A model generated the notes under the pieces. The model saw nothing but the letters and a program-made list of their open reading frames with translations, was not told where the DNA came from and searched no databases. Shown in pieces: positions 1 to 10,100 of a DNA stretch of 28,211 nucleotides (position 1 is the first letter of the stretch; each line of letters starts with the position of its first letter). The stretch is taken from the NCBI RefSeq assembly GCF_001039355.2, contig NW_019776052.1, positions 22,909 to 51,119 of the forward strand, given 5' to 3'. A program made the translations under genes and the position numbers. The DNA is from Lingula anatina (taxonomy: Eukaryota; Brachiopoda; Lingulata; Lingulida; Lingulidae).

Positions 1-219
1 TAATAAGTAATAACTTCCAATAAGCATCGATCTATGATCAGTGATACACTGTATTGGTCTGATGTCCTCAGGGTTATAGGTTTTTTCAAATTTTGTTTCA
101 GTTCATGTAAATAAACTGCTGTATATAATGACCAGAAAACCAAAATGAAGTTATTAAATTATTAATTCCTGGAGAATTGAGGCTATAATCAAGATCGAGG
201 CATTTAATATTCTTTATAG

Positions 220-3200
220 GAACAGAATGGCTGTTATTCCCTGGGGCTGTATTTCACTTGCTTGGAAGCATCCAGCTGGCAGTAACTGACGTCCAAGTGG
301 CTGTACTATTTCCTAAGCTAAGGTCAACACTCATTTGTCTGATTTCCGGTGCCATGGACGTCAGTGGTTTTGCTCCTATTCTGTTAAAGGTAATGTTAAA
401 CGTGTTTGCTTTGTCCCTTAAAACCTGTCGAACGCATCGGTAATTACCTGTTTGATGTGGCATAAACTAATTCATCTAGTGACAACTAGTAGTTACGGAC
501 ACTTATCTTTGAAGACAAAAGTAACCTTCCTGAAAGATTTTTCAAAACAAAAATGTCCGCAACGCCATATAAAGTACCATAAACGTTACAATTTATCATT
601 CATATCAGTGCTGTTGTTGGTATTTAACGGTCCCCATACTATATAAACTCATACGTATTTGGAATTTTGCAATTTTTAATATATCTAGAATAAACTACAT
701 TTTTCAAATAGCACGTTATTTATCCAATTGCAGATGGCGTACCAGACCGGAGTTTCGTATAAAACGTGCATGTTCACCTTTGCCGCTATCATACTTTTTC
801 TGTCTTCTGTCAACACAATCACCCTTCCACCTAGACAAGATGACGACGGGAACAACATTGACAAAGATTGTTGCTTAAAGATACGCAAGCGGCAAGGTGT
901 TACTGAAAAATCATCTAAACCCAACACCAATACTTGTAGAAACGCCGACCAACCTGACTTGAATGTACCAGCAACAAATGAAACGATTGATAATAATCAA
1001 GTTTTAGAGCAAAGTTTGCCAAAGACAGCATACAAACTTGATGATGAAAGTACAGAACAAAAGTGTGGTGTTCGTTTCATTGGAAATATCACTCCAGAGT
1101 TAACAAGTAAAGTGAAAGCAGATGGAGATGTCACTCGGGAAGAAGCTGATGAAATTATTGGCCATCATGATTTTAATAAAGCCACCAGTTGTCAAAATAA
1201 GAATAATATCAATCATACAGAAATGCAAGTCGACGTAATTGAGCAGATATCGTGCGAAATAGAAAACTCTCTAAGCAAGGAAAATGGCGAAAGTGCTAAC
1301 AACTGCTTTCTACATGACACGCTACTGATCCTCAAACTCCCAGCATTTTGGGTGTTGATGCTGTGGTTTTTGTGCCAAAATACCCTCATTGTCACATATC
1401 AAGGCAGTTTTTACGCAATAATCAATTACTATGGAAATAATGTCAAAGATAAAGGTAATTGGTTTACACGTATATTATCACTGTAACCTGTTTGCTGCAT
1501 AAACATGTTTAACGTGCAACGCATGCATCTCTTTCTATCTTTCTTGTGTCCTTTAATTTTCGCCATCTTTACACAAAAGACAACGTGAATCTATCCATAC
1601 TAGTTCTAATTGCATTTCAGTAAGTACGTATACAGACGTGTATTCCTGGTTCCAAGTGGGTTCTCTGTTCTGGGCCTTGCTGACTGGTTTGATGTTGGAT
1701 AAACTTGTTTCCAGGGCAACCACATACGGTAAATAACATGAATGTGATATTACCTAGTCGAGATGTGGCTTGTTTCCTTTTTTTAAGATCATATACACGA
1801 TTTCAGGTTATAGCTGCAGCGGATGTTCATCGTGTATCGTAACAATTTAAAAATAGTAGCTTCTGTGGCTATTTTCCATATGGTGTTGCCATGGTTTTGT
1901 GAGCCGTCGCTGTCTAACGATTACTTCAATATATTAATTTCAATAAAGCCAACAACGGAATTTAGATGGACGTCAGAGTAAAATCGTAAATCATTTAACT
2001 TTGAAAGAGATTATCTGCATCAAAGTTGAAATGCCATGCTATATCATAAACCCTCTGAGACAACAGTGGCAACTTTTGTTCTCTCATCTTATAGTCTCTA
2101 TGCATTATGATCAAACTGAATCGACCCGCCTACACAACATAATGGGAGAAATGACACTGGATATTTCATGATTTTTGTTGACAGCAACGGAAATGACACT
2201 CTTCGTATAGAGAGAAAGTGCATCTGTATTCCCTGACAATTGGAGCTTACTCAAGACCATTTATGAGTAATATATATACCGATTATCTTCACATTATTAA
2301 AACATGCGATATACTAATACAGTATAGACATGGTATTGGAGAAACACGTATATTATTCATGTACTGATACCATTATACATGCATATTTCAGAAAAAGAGC
2401 GATGCTTCGTGGTTCCATTTTTCCTCACAGTTTTGGCAGGATTCATCGCCTCCATTGCGTGCATCATCCCCATTATCGAGTTGCAGTTTGTGGCCATTTT
2501 GTTTCATTCTATGTTGAAAACCGGGAGTTACGCCACAAATATGACCTATATAGCTTCCGCGTAAGTATAGATTTGGTGACTCCGTCTACGAGCATGTATT
2601 TCCACCTTTCCAGTAAGCTTCTTTGGTTTAAAAAAAGCAATATTTACACGGTATAATGCCATTAAAACATTCAAATTATAGGTTTCCAAAAGAACATTTT
2701 GGGAAGACCTATGGAATACAAATTGGTATCGGATTTTTGTTCACCTTTGTTGAGTATCCAATATTCGCCTGGTATAAGTACAGCCTGGAAAGTGACCCAT
2801 TCTGGGTAAGTATGGGAACCGACATTGTTATATATCAGGTAATATAGAGTTAAATTAAGTAATCAAATCTCCACATGGCGACACGATGCAAATCACGAAC
2901 AACTGCAAAACAAATAGTGGGTTTAAATTACTTTTCAAAGCTTGGTGTTGACTACCGACTACTGTAAAACTCTTATTGTAAGAAACAACAATAGTTCCAA
3001 TACTTTGATTTATAGTGTGATAATGGTGAAAACTCGGCGTGGTAAATAAATATATGTCTTTTATTTAATTTTCACAGTTGGGACTATTGTTCCTGGGAAT
3101 GTGTCTCACCGCCAGCTGTTTGCCTTTTTACCTTCTTTGGCGTCGGTGTCGTTCCACGAGGAATAACAGCTACACGCCTCAGATTCCCAGCCAGGACACG

Positions 3201-3266
3201 AGTCAATATGGCTGCAGCTCCTCCAGACAAGACGAGTGGTGTGTTATATATACTCCTGCCCCATGA
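220..3266 (+). CDS. SLC43A3-like: Gene A: SLC43A3-like transporter, exons 3-8 (5' end outside window)
   Basis: Exons are inferred from GT..AG borders and identity with genes C and D: 220-389, 734-1454, 1621-1728, 2392-2560, 2682-2805 and 3078-3266. Exon 3 (starts GTEWLLFPGAVF) encodes TM4-5. Exon 4 encodes TM6, a long polar cytoplasmic loop and TM7 (FWVLMLWFLCQNTLIVTY). Exon 5 (VSTYTDVYSWFQVGSLFW) gives TM8, exon 6 TM9-10, exon 7 (FPKEHFGKTYG) TM11 and exon 8 TM12. The STYT..F and FP.EHFGK.xG signatures match SLC43A3, a sodium-independent nucleobase carrier of the plasma membrane; the substrate here is inferred only. Exon 8 reads 28 codons past the position where B and C stop, so the tail is longer. 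Introns 3 (390-733) and 5 (1729-2391) align with their counterparts in other copies and hold nothing else recognisable. Exons 1-2 must lie upstream of base 1. Confidence 0.85.
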
Positions 3267-3378
3267 GAATACAGTTTTACCAAGACGTTCATATATTTGC
3301 CTGGTTAATGTAACCTCTCTTAAATCGAGAAATACATGTGCACACAATGGACAATAGGAGTATCACCCCTGAATCAGA

Positions 3379-3379
<1 letters not shown>

Positions 3380-3411
<32 letters not shown>

Positions 3412-3430
3412 GTAATAATAATAATAATAA
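3380..3430. repeat. (AAT)n microsatellite
   Basis: Runs of AAT with one AGT interruption. It forms the 3' tail of the minus-strand LINE fragment. Confidence 0.95.
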
Positions 3431-4841
3431 ACTTTATTTAAAGAGGCGAAAACATGTTAAGTGCTCACAATTAGCTTACACATGGCCCTCTAGGGGGTTA
3501 AAATGAAATATTGTGCTAATGAATAAAAAATGAATAAGTTATGAAATTAAAATGACAATGAGGTAAAAATGAAGTTTGAAGAACAAAAATAATAAGACAG
3601 AAGACATTATATGTTAGTAAAAATCCTAGAGCTACATGACTTAAAAGTAAATACTTAAGATTAATTTTTGTTTTTTTTAAAACAGTATTTTAAAAGTATA
3701 CAAGTCTTTGGGGTTTTTTTTATTTCAGAGTGTAGGGAGTTCCATATTTTAATCGAGGTCCATACTGGGCCTTTAGTTACATATAGTATGACTTTATGTC
3801 TGCCAACTGGTAAATAGATATTTCCCTTATTATTTGATCGGGTGATTCTGCTTGCAGAGTGTCTATAGTTGTAATTCCCAGTAAGTCTTTGATGTATTTA
3901 GGTGAAAGTCCATTTAAGCTTTAAGAACTAATGTTGCTTTCTAAAATTCTATCCTTTCATAGATTGTTTGCCATTTTAGTTTCTTCAGTAGTTCAGTTGT
4001 TGGATATATTGTTTCTTGGCTTCTTTATCTGGGATATCGAGAATGATTTTTGCTCCACGTTTTTGGAATTTGTCTATATTTTCTAGTTGTGCACAGCTGC
4101 TCCATATAATGCAGCAGTGATCCAGATGTGGTAGTAAATGTGTATTATAAAACAGTGCCCTTGTTTCCAATGTTAAGTGCCGTTTTAGTTTGGACAGAAG
4201 GGAAAGTTTACTGTTAATTCTTTTTTCAAATTCTGCACATAGTCATTCCAGCTAAGATTTTCATTAACGTATACACCTTATAGTTTTTTGTTTGTACATT
4301 ATCTAAAATGTCCCCATTGAACATAACTTTTAATGGCTGTTCAGTTTTTGGTATTTTTGCACGTTTTTGTCTAGTTGTTATAAGCATTGATTTTTTTTTT
4401 TTCATATATGTCACCTGAACCACAATAAAACATGTTCCATGCTCTTATTTAATTTGACATTTAGTTCTGGTACAGATTTAGCAGTGACTGTAATTATACA
4501 GTCACCATTGAATGAATCTGTCGATCCGATCGGTCATGACCGGGAAAATTTGTCTGGACCGGTAAAAAAATTTGGCGTGGACCGACAAGAGTTTTAAGAG
4601 CCACACTTTTGAATTTAGAGTCATCATTTGACATACTTCCGTAATAAAAGTATATAAAACCCGAAGCGTTTGTTCCCTTCCATTTGGAGAGACTTGGGAG
4701 ACTCCACAAGTGATTGGTACGGGTTCAGATATTTCATTTTGAAATATTGTCTGCTGTTTCCTGTTTGTGAGATATGATGTAAACAATGAGAGTGCTTGGT
4801 CATTACATTTGTACAGCTGCAGCTTTTTGTGTAGGACTTGA
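3380..4841 (-). mobile_element. 5'-truncated non-LTR retrotransposon (LINE) fragment
   Basis: On the minus strand the sequence encodes pieces of a reverse transcriptase C-terminal half, in order: SYLTNRKQQTIFQNEISEPV (near 4775-4715), KVMFNGDILDNVQTKNYK (near 4345-4275) and ALFYNTHLLPHLDHCCIIWS (near 4160-4100), followed by QKRGAKIIL. These match the end of the RT domain and the thumb region of CR1/Jockey-like LINEs. The frame changes several times, so it is dead. The 3' end has an AATAAA-like signal (complement near 3431-3440) and a microsatellite tail of ATT units (3380-3430), typical for these elements. It is inserted within MITE-1; flanking MITE sequence resumes near 4842. The exact 5' edge and clade are uncertain. 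Confidence 0.75.
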
Positions 4842-5050
4842 TGGTAATCAAAGTAGGTAGATATTGAGTAGTTATAATGCCTGGTCTACTTATAATGTAT
4901 CTAATGAGTATAAAATCGCTGTACCATGGAATTGTATTGTTGGTCTTTTTGTGTAATTTGATTTAAATAAAATTATTCCAGGAGCAGTCATTTATATCCC
5001 CCAAAGTTTTGGCTCAGTAGGGGTGACACTTCTATTGTCCAGTGTGTGTA

Positions 5051-5830
5051 TATACATATATAGGGGCAGATTAACGGATATTTTTTTAGTCATCTGAATT
5101 ATATGTTGAATTTCCGACATAAAAATTAGATGCCCATCTGTGTAAACTTGAAAAATTCTAATCATCTCCGAGGCTCAGAAGAGTGCTTTCGTCCGGCCTT
5201 GATCTATAAAATAAAAGAGGAGAGACCCGATTGCACACGCAAACCCAATATAGAGGTGCAGTTTACATGCTTAATCAAAGTTGTATCTATATAAGTAAAA
5301 ATATTGTATACAAAAATCCACGACAGTCTCAATTTAAATTTTAACTTTTACCGTGTCTTTACATTACGTAAAGAGCTCTAAATGGTAACGTATGTTCCGT
5401 GTCATTTAATTATAATTTTTATACCACGTTCCGATTTATTTTTAGTGATTCAGTCATGGTAAATAATGCATGATGTAAGGATGTGTTTTTATATTTAAAC
5501 TGTGACTCAAGGGGCTTTGCGTCATGACTAATACTACGTAACGTATCTTCACCAGAAACATTGTCAAAAAGTTTCTTTTTGTTCAAGTACTTGGTGCAAT
5601 TGGAAAAAAAAATATGCGATTCTATGATATTTTGACATTTCTGAAATAATATTTGGATCTCGAGGGGGATGTTACTTATTTAATGCTAATTCCAACGGTA
5701 CTCTTACAAGAATATACGGTAGGTCAATTTGAACTTTCTTCCCGAATGTGGTGCGAATTTTGAAAATTTTTCATTTAGGCTCATTCTGCTTGATTCCTGC
5801 TGATTCCGAATAAGTGTGACGGGGCCTTTA
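5051..5830. other. A-B spacer, first part: no gene seen
   Basis: AT-rich sequence that aligns in patches with the B-C spacer near 14040-14760, for example a shared GGGCTTTGCGTCATG word. An AATAAA at about 5210-5215 could serve gene A as a poly(A) signal. It would now be separated from the stop codon by the transposon insertion. No open frame with recognisable protein similarity. Confidence 0.5.
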
Positions 5831-6150
5831 GTAAATTTGCAGATAAAATAACTGCATACAAAGTCCAGAAATCCAAAATGAAATTATCAAAGCATTGCAG
5901 AAACAGATCGAAACATTGGGTGAATAATGAAAACACATCGAAGAAGTTCAACCTTGACAGGAATTACAGAGGGCTGCTGTTCCCAGGAGCTCTATTGCAC
6001 CAACTGGGATGGGTACAGTTAACAAAACTGACGCCAAGGTGGCTGCCCCAGTTCCCAAGACAAAAGCAACGCTCACCTGTTTGACATCCGGTGCCGCAGA
6101 CGTCAGTGATTCTGTCCCTGTTCTATTAAACGTAATGCACCAGCAGATAA
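5831..6150 (+). pseudogene. Fossil exon 3 (with flanking intron) of an SLC43A3-like gene
   Basis: Positions 5961-6131 match exon 3 of the functional copies, including the LLFPGA..HQ stretch and the CCGGTGCCGCAGACGTCAGT word. The preceding 130 bp match intron 2 upstream of exon 3 in genes A and C. The acceptor (ttgacag) and donor GT survive, but insertions and a one-base loss shift the frame. Read from the normal phase, it hits TAA after about 20 codons. No exon 1, 2 or 4 relics were seen nearby. An equivalent relic lies in the B-C spacer. Confidence 0.8.
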
Positions 6151-6544
6151 ATATGCTTACACCTACACGAATCGATACAGGCTAAGTATTCCACAGTATT
6201 AATTAAAGTGTGTTTCAAAATACGTGAAATAAAAAACAACAGGTCCCTATGTATGAGGCGTCGATGAGTTCAAGGTGATTACCCTCACATACGCACATAT
6301 CTGTATATGGTGTTTATACTATGGTATTACATAATATTATACAAAAGTATTGCATGTAGTATGGCTCCCACCCAGTAAATGAGTGCTGTAACATTCAATA
6401 ACCCAATTACATTACTGAAATAAAGGAGCATTTAGGACAATTCTGGGATAATGCACAGAGAGTTTTTAGATTAAAACCTTTAAACGCACTATTATAATTT
6501 ATAAGCATAAACACATTTCTGTTTTAATTATGTGTGTATGTGTG

Positions 6545-6547
<3 letters not shown>

Positions 6548-6576
<29 letters not shown>
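6548..6576. repeat. (AG)n microsatellite
   Basis: Perfect GA dinucleotide run directly after a short TGTG tract. Confidence 0.95.
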
Positions 6577-6579
<3 letters not shown>

Positions 6580-7049
6580 GGGTTGTAGATTAACATCGTT
6601 TATCTTTATATTTCATTTTTGAAGCCACTTTTTTCTCTGACAAACGTTCATGTTATTTAGCGTGATCATGAATACGGCTTTTTATTCTTCGCCCTACTTA
6701 TATGCATAGATTTATTTATCCCGAATGGGATCCTCAGTTTTGTATGGTTGACATGGACTGCTTCTTTTGTGAAATACAGGCAGTGTTAAATTACTGACAA
6801 AGGTAAACATCAGCTGGAATGAATGGGTTATCCACTGTTTCACTGGTGACTGGTTGACTGTATGCAATCATCATTTTATTCACTATAAACCAACACCTAC
6901 AGGTTTGAGAACAATCATTAATCTGAAAATAAACACGTTTTATGTCAGCCCTTATAGCACATTCGGTTTTTATAATCTTAACAAAGGTATGACTAGTTTA
7001 CCAATGGCTATTATATCAAATTGCAGTAATTTTCTCGTGTAGATATACC

Positions 7050-7056
7050 TGAGTCA
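7050..7056 (+). promoter_or_regulatory. TGAGTCA (AP-1/CNC-bZIP-like) site upstream of gene B
   Basis: CCTGAGTCACTATTTAC lies about 50-65 bp before the gene B start codon. The same block (CCTGAGTCACTATTAAC) is at the same distance before gene C, and CCTGAGTGACTATAAGTA precedes gene D. TGAGTCA is the classical AP-1 binding core. Use as a promoter element is inference from conservation. Confidence 0.45.
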
Positions 7057-7104
7057 CTATTTACTTTACTTAACTCCGGCCTATTCCTGGTTAAACCATA
7101 AGGG

Positions 7105-10100
7105 ATGGACGACATGGCACGCACAACGTGTTGGAGACTATTCTGCACCGCCCTTGGAATCTTAGAAGCTGCCATTTACTCATGTACGATATTCGGATGG
7201 CCAGCATTTGTGTATATATTCATTGAGGAGAAATTTTACTACTCCCGTTGTCACTTTGATCCCAAAGTCAATGCTAGTATTAACACGGTAGAACATGCCT
7301 GTAGTGTTCTGGGGAATTGCACAGAAGATCAGGATGCAGATCAGGTTCAAAAGTGTACTGAGCAGGAAGAGATGCTAAATCTAGTTTACACTGTCGCTAT
7401 AATCTGCTTAGTGTCTCTTCCCGTGCTGGGGTATATCTATGATCACTGCGGCACAGTTTGCGTGAGGATCCTATCCGTGTAAGTATACTGTGACTTCATT
7501 AGTGTACCCGCAAGAAAACGCAGTAGTATCGAAGTAGCAAAGAAGCATTAACGCAGTATAGTGGTGTGGAGCATATTTGCAATAGAAATGCAGTATAGCC
7601 TACTGCAATTCTACTTCANCAACCTTGCCAGGACCTGCGATATCAAAAATCTTACAGGTCCTCTGGCTTTTCAGGCGGTTTCCTCATTTCTGTATTAGTC
7701 ATCATTTCATTGTACATAGGCTGTTAAGGACGTGTTTGTAAAGTGACTGTAGGCCCTATTGATCTCGAATGGAAAGAAGTCGGGCTATTTACACGAGCGA
7801 AAAGGACGAAATATGGGTGAAAGTACGAGTACCAGCACGAGATGTAAATGAATCGAGAAAACTATGTTTAATCGTATAGGAAAATTTTTGTGTTGTTTCG
7901 AATATAGTTCGTTAAGGCTTCATCTGTTTTATTTTGATTGTATTTCACCCACGAAAGAGAGGTGTTCGCCTAACGCGTTTACCAGGTGTTCTTTTCTTTT
8001 TTTTTTCTGATAAAAATTATAATACCAATTGCGCGTCAAATAAAACCACAAAGTATTCCCCCGTGTTCTTGAAAGGCATTTCTTCATCCTTTGGCTCGCA
8101 TTCATGGCTGTTTGCATGATAATAAAAAACGTCCTGGTTGTGACAGTCTTAAGTCATTAAAGATATCCCTTAATTAACATAGGTTATTTCAATTAAAATT
8201 ATTTTAATTAAGATTGTAGTTTTATCCACGAAAGGGAGGGACACACGGTAGTTTTATTTGTTTAGTAGGCCTACGTGATGTTTAGGCCTACAATTGTCAT
8301 TTGCAAGAGTAGGCTTGACTCACGATTTCGCGTTAAATAAAACCACATAGATATTTTCTAATTTTCTTGGAAGGCAATTTTTTCAACATGACTCACGGTT
8401 TAAGCACCTGTTTGTATTTTAATTAAAATTGTAGGCCTTCAATATTAGCTGCCCTCAAACAAAGTCTTATCGTTTGGACCTGTGTTTGCCGAAGTCTCCT
8501 CACGTTCGTCCTCGCTTTAAAACGTGACTCCTGACACGTTCGAAACCTGTTGTTGTTTGCCATGCATTTAGATGACGGGTCAAGGTTAATGATTATTTTT
8601 GTGTTTGTGAGCTTGTAACACGCACGTGTCCGCCTCGGAATATTGTTTATTTTACTCAGTGTTCAGATTCTTTATAAAACGCATTCCATCACCTACTGCG
8701 TGCCAGGAAGTGTCATGCAACATAGTATCATTATGTATCATTATCTTAATGTCTGTTGCCTTATATGGATTCAGTCGTCCGTCTTTTCGTCGAATCTTAT
8801 TTGAAAATTATTTAATAGGTACTTGGTATTTTCAGCCTTTTGTTCGTTTTTCTCATTTTTTTCTGTTTATAACGCAAAATTATATACTGCCACGTACCTC
8901 TCTCAACAGTCACTCCTTTTATTTTGACACTGATGATATAAACCACAAGTAATCAAGATATTGTATTGAAGTGTCACCCATAAAAAGAGAAATACAAATT
9001 AAGAACAGTAAAACATGGCATTTCTATATAGAACTACGAGATACTGAATATCGCTTAATACCGTGTATATACATGGAAACTTCATTTATAAATAAAATTC
9101 CGTCTAGAAATCGGCAGCAAGTTTTGGCAACTAAATTAATCATATCACTACTAATCAAAAATAAATACACACCATGGATAATAGAAGTGTCACCCCTACT
9201 GAACCAATACTTTGGGGGAGATAAATGACTGTGGAATGATATGCTCCTGGTATTATTTTATTAACATCAAATTTCACACACAAAAAAAAAAAGTAGACCA
9301 GGCATTATAACTACTCAAGATCCAAGATCTGCCTACTTTGACAATTGATTACTTGATTATTATTTGATTACTCTGATTCAGGGGGTGACACTTCTATTGT
9401 CCATTGTGTGTACTTGTTATCATTCAAGAAATCAAAAGTGTTATTAGAACGTTTATTTTAATTTCACCACGTTCAAAAATAAAAGAGGGATAGTTAACTA
9501 AAATCCCCTTATCACACAATGCACCGGTTCTTTTCTCAAAATAGCTAGTTTTTTTCATATCGACCCGTTTCTATTCGAAGTGGGGCCACCCAACACTTCA
9601 CCTAAGCACGTGCACTTCGATGTTTAATTGACAAAAATGGATTTTTGACATGACTACTTGCTTCTAGACCTTCTTTAAACAATCTGAACAATCTAAGTTT
9701 ATTTCCCCCACCATTACTACGGGGAGTGACGTCCCATTACTAAGCATACCAGTCAGAGCGGCGTTCTGCAGCAGAAGACACAGTTAATTATGTAAGCCTA
9801 AGAGATAAGAGAGTCAGTTGAAGACTAGCGGTGCGCTCCAATGTCATACAGGTAATATTTACTTCCAACTCTGGTTAGCCGTTTTTTGCTATAATTAGAT
9901 ACTTTTAACTCAAATATTGATTGATAGTTTTGTAATCACCTTTTCTTCGAAATTCGTTGTGGTTGCCCGCACGAAAATGCAGTAGTATCGAAGTAGCAAA
10001 AAAGCATTAACGCAGTAGTGGTGTGGAGCATATTTGCAGTAGAAATGCAGCATAGCCTACTGCAATTCTACTCCAAAAAGTACATAGGTTTGTACAGAGA

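Larger units (their letters stand above)
3341..5048. mobile_element. MITE-1 copy 1 (TA-type inverted-repeat element) split by a LINE
   Basis: The ends are inverted repeats: CACACAATGGACAATAG at 3341-3357, and the complement of the right end (5032-5048) is CACACACTGGACAATAG. Similarity continues inward through a TCACCCCT core. TA follows the right end at 5049-5050; the left flank is TG, readable as a mutated TA. The right 200 bp (about 4842-5048) matches copy 2 at 9168-9410 in the opposite orientation. The left end corresponds to the other end of that copy until about 3380, where the LINE begins. Gene B's 3' UTR (near 14010-14060) is the unoccupied site. The element sits in or just past the 3' UTR of gene A. 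No transposase is present. The TA duplication suggests a Tc1/mariner-type transposase in trans, which is inference. Confidence 0.75.
6151..7104. other. 5' flank of gene B
   Basis: No coding sequence. Patches at about 6650-7100 are shared with the 5' flank of gene C (15360-15850), for example GAATACGGCTTTTTATTCTTC-like and TTACTGACAA.GGTAAA.ATCAGCTGGAAT-like words, marking this as the duplicated promoter region. An (AG)n microsatellite is at 6548-6576, preceded by TGTG repeats. Confidence 0.5.

Noticed and set aside
685-930. Minus-strand open frames opposite exon 4 in genes A-D (for example 685-930, 11236-11439, 18346-18555)
   Set aside because: They are mirror frames of a conserved coding exon and recur only because the exon recurs.
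5878-6084. 68-codon open frame starting MKLSKHC as a small gene
   Set aside because: It is the intron 2 / exon 3 fossil read in one frame; the LLFPGA segment is exon 3 homology and the rest is former intron.
8626-9228. Two open frames (8626-8952 and 8971-9228) as genes
   Set aside because: No domain or membrane pattern typical of a real protein. The second runs into the MITE-1 terminus and the first has low-complexity aromatic composition from AT-rich DNA.
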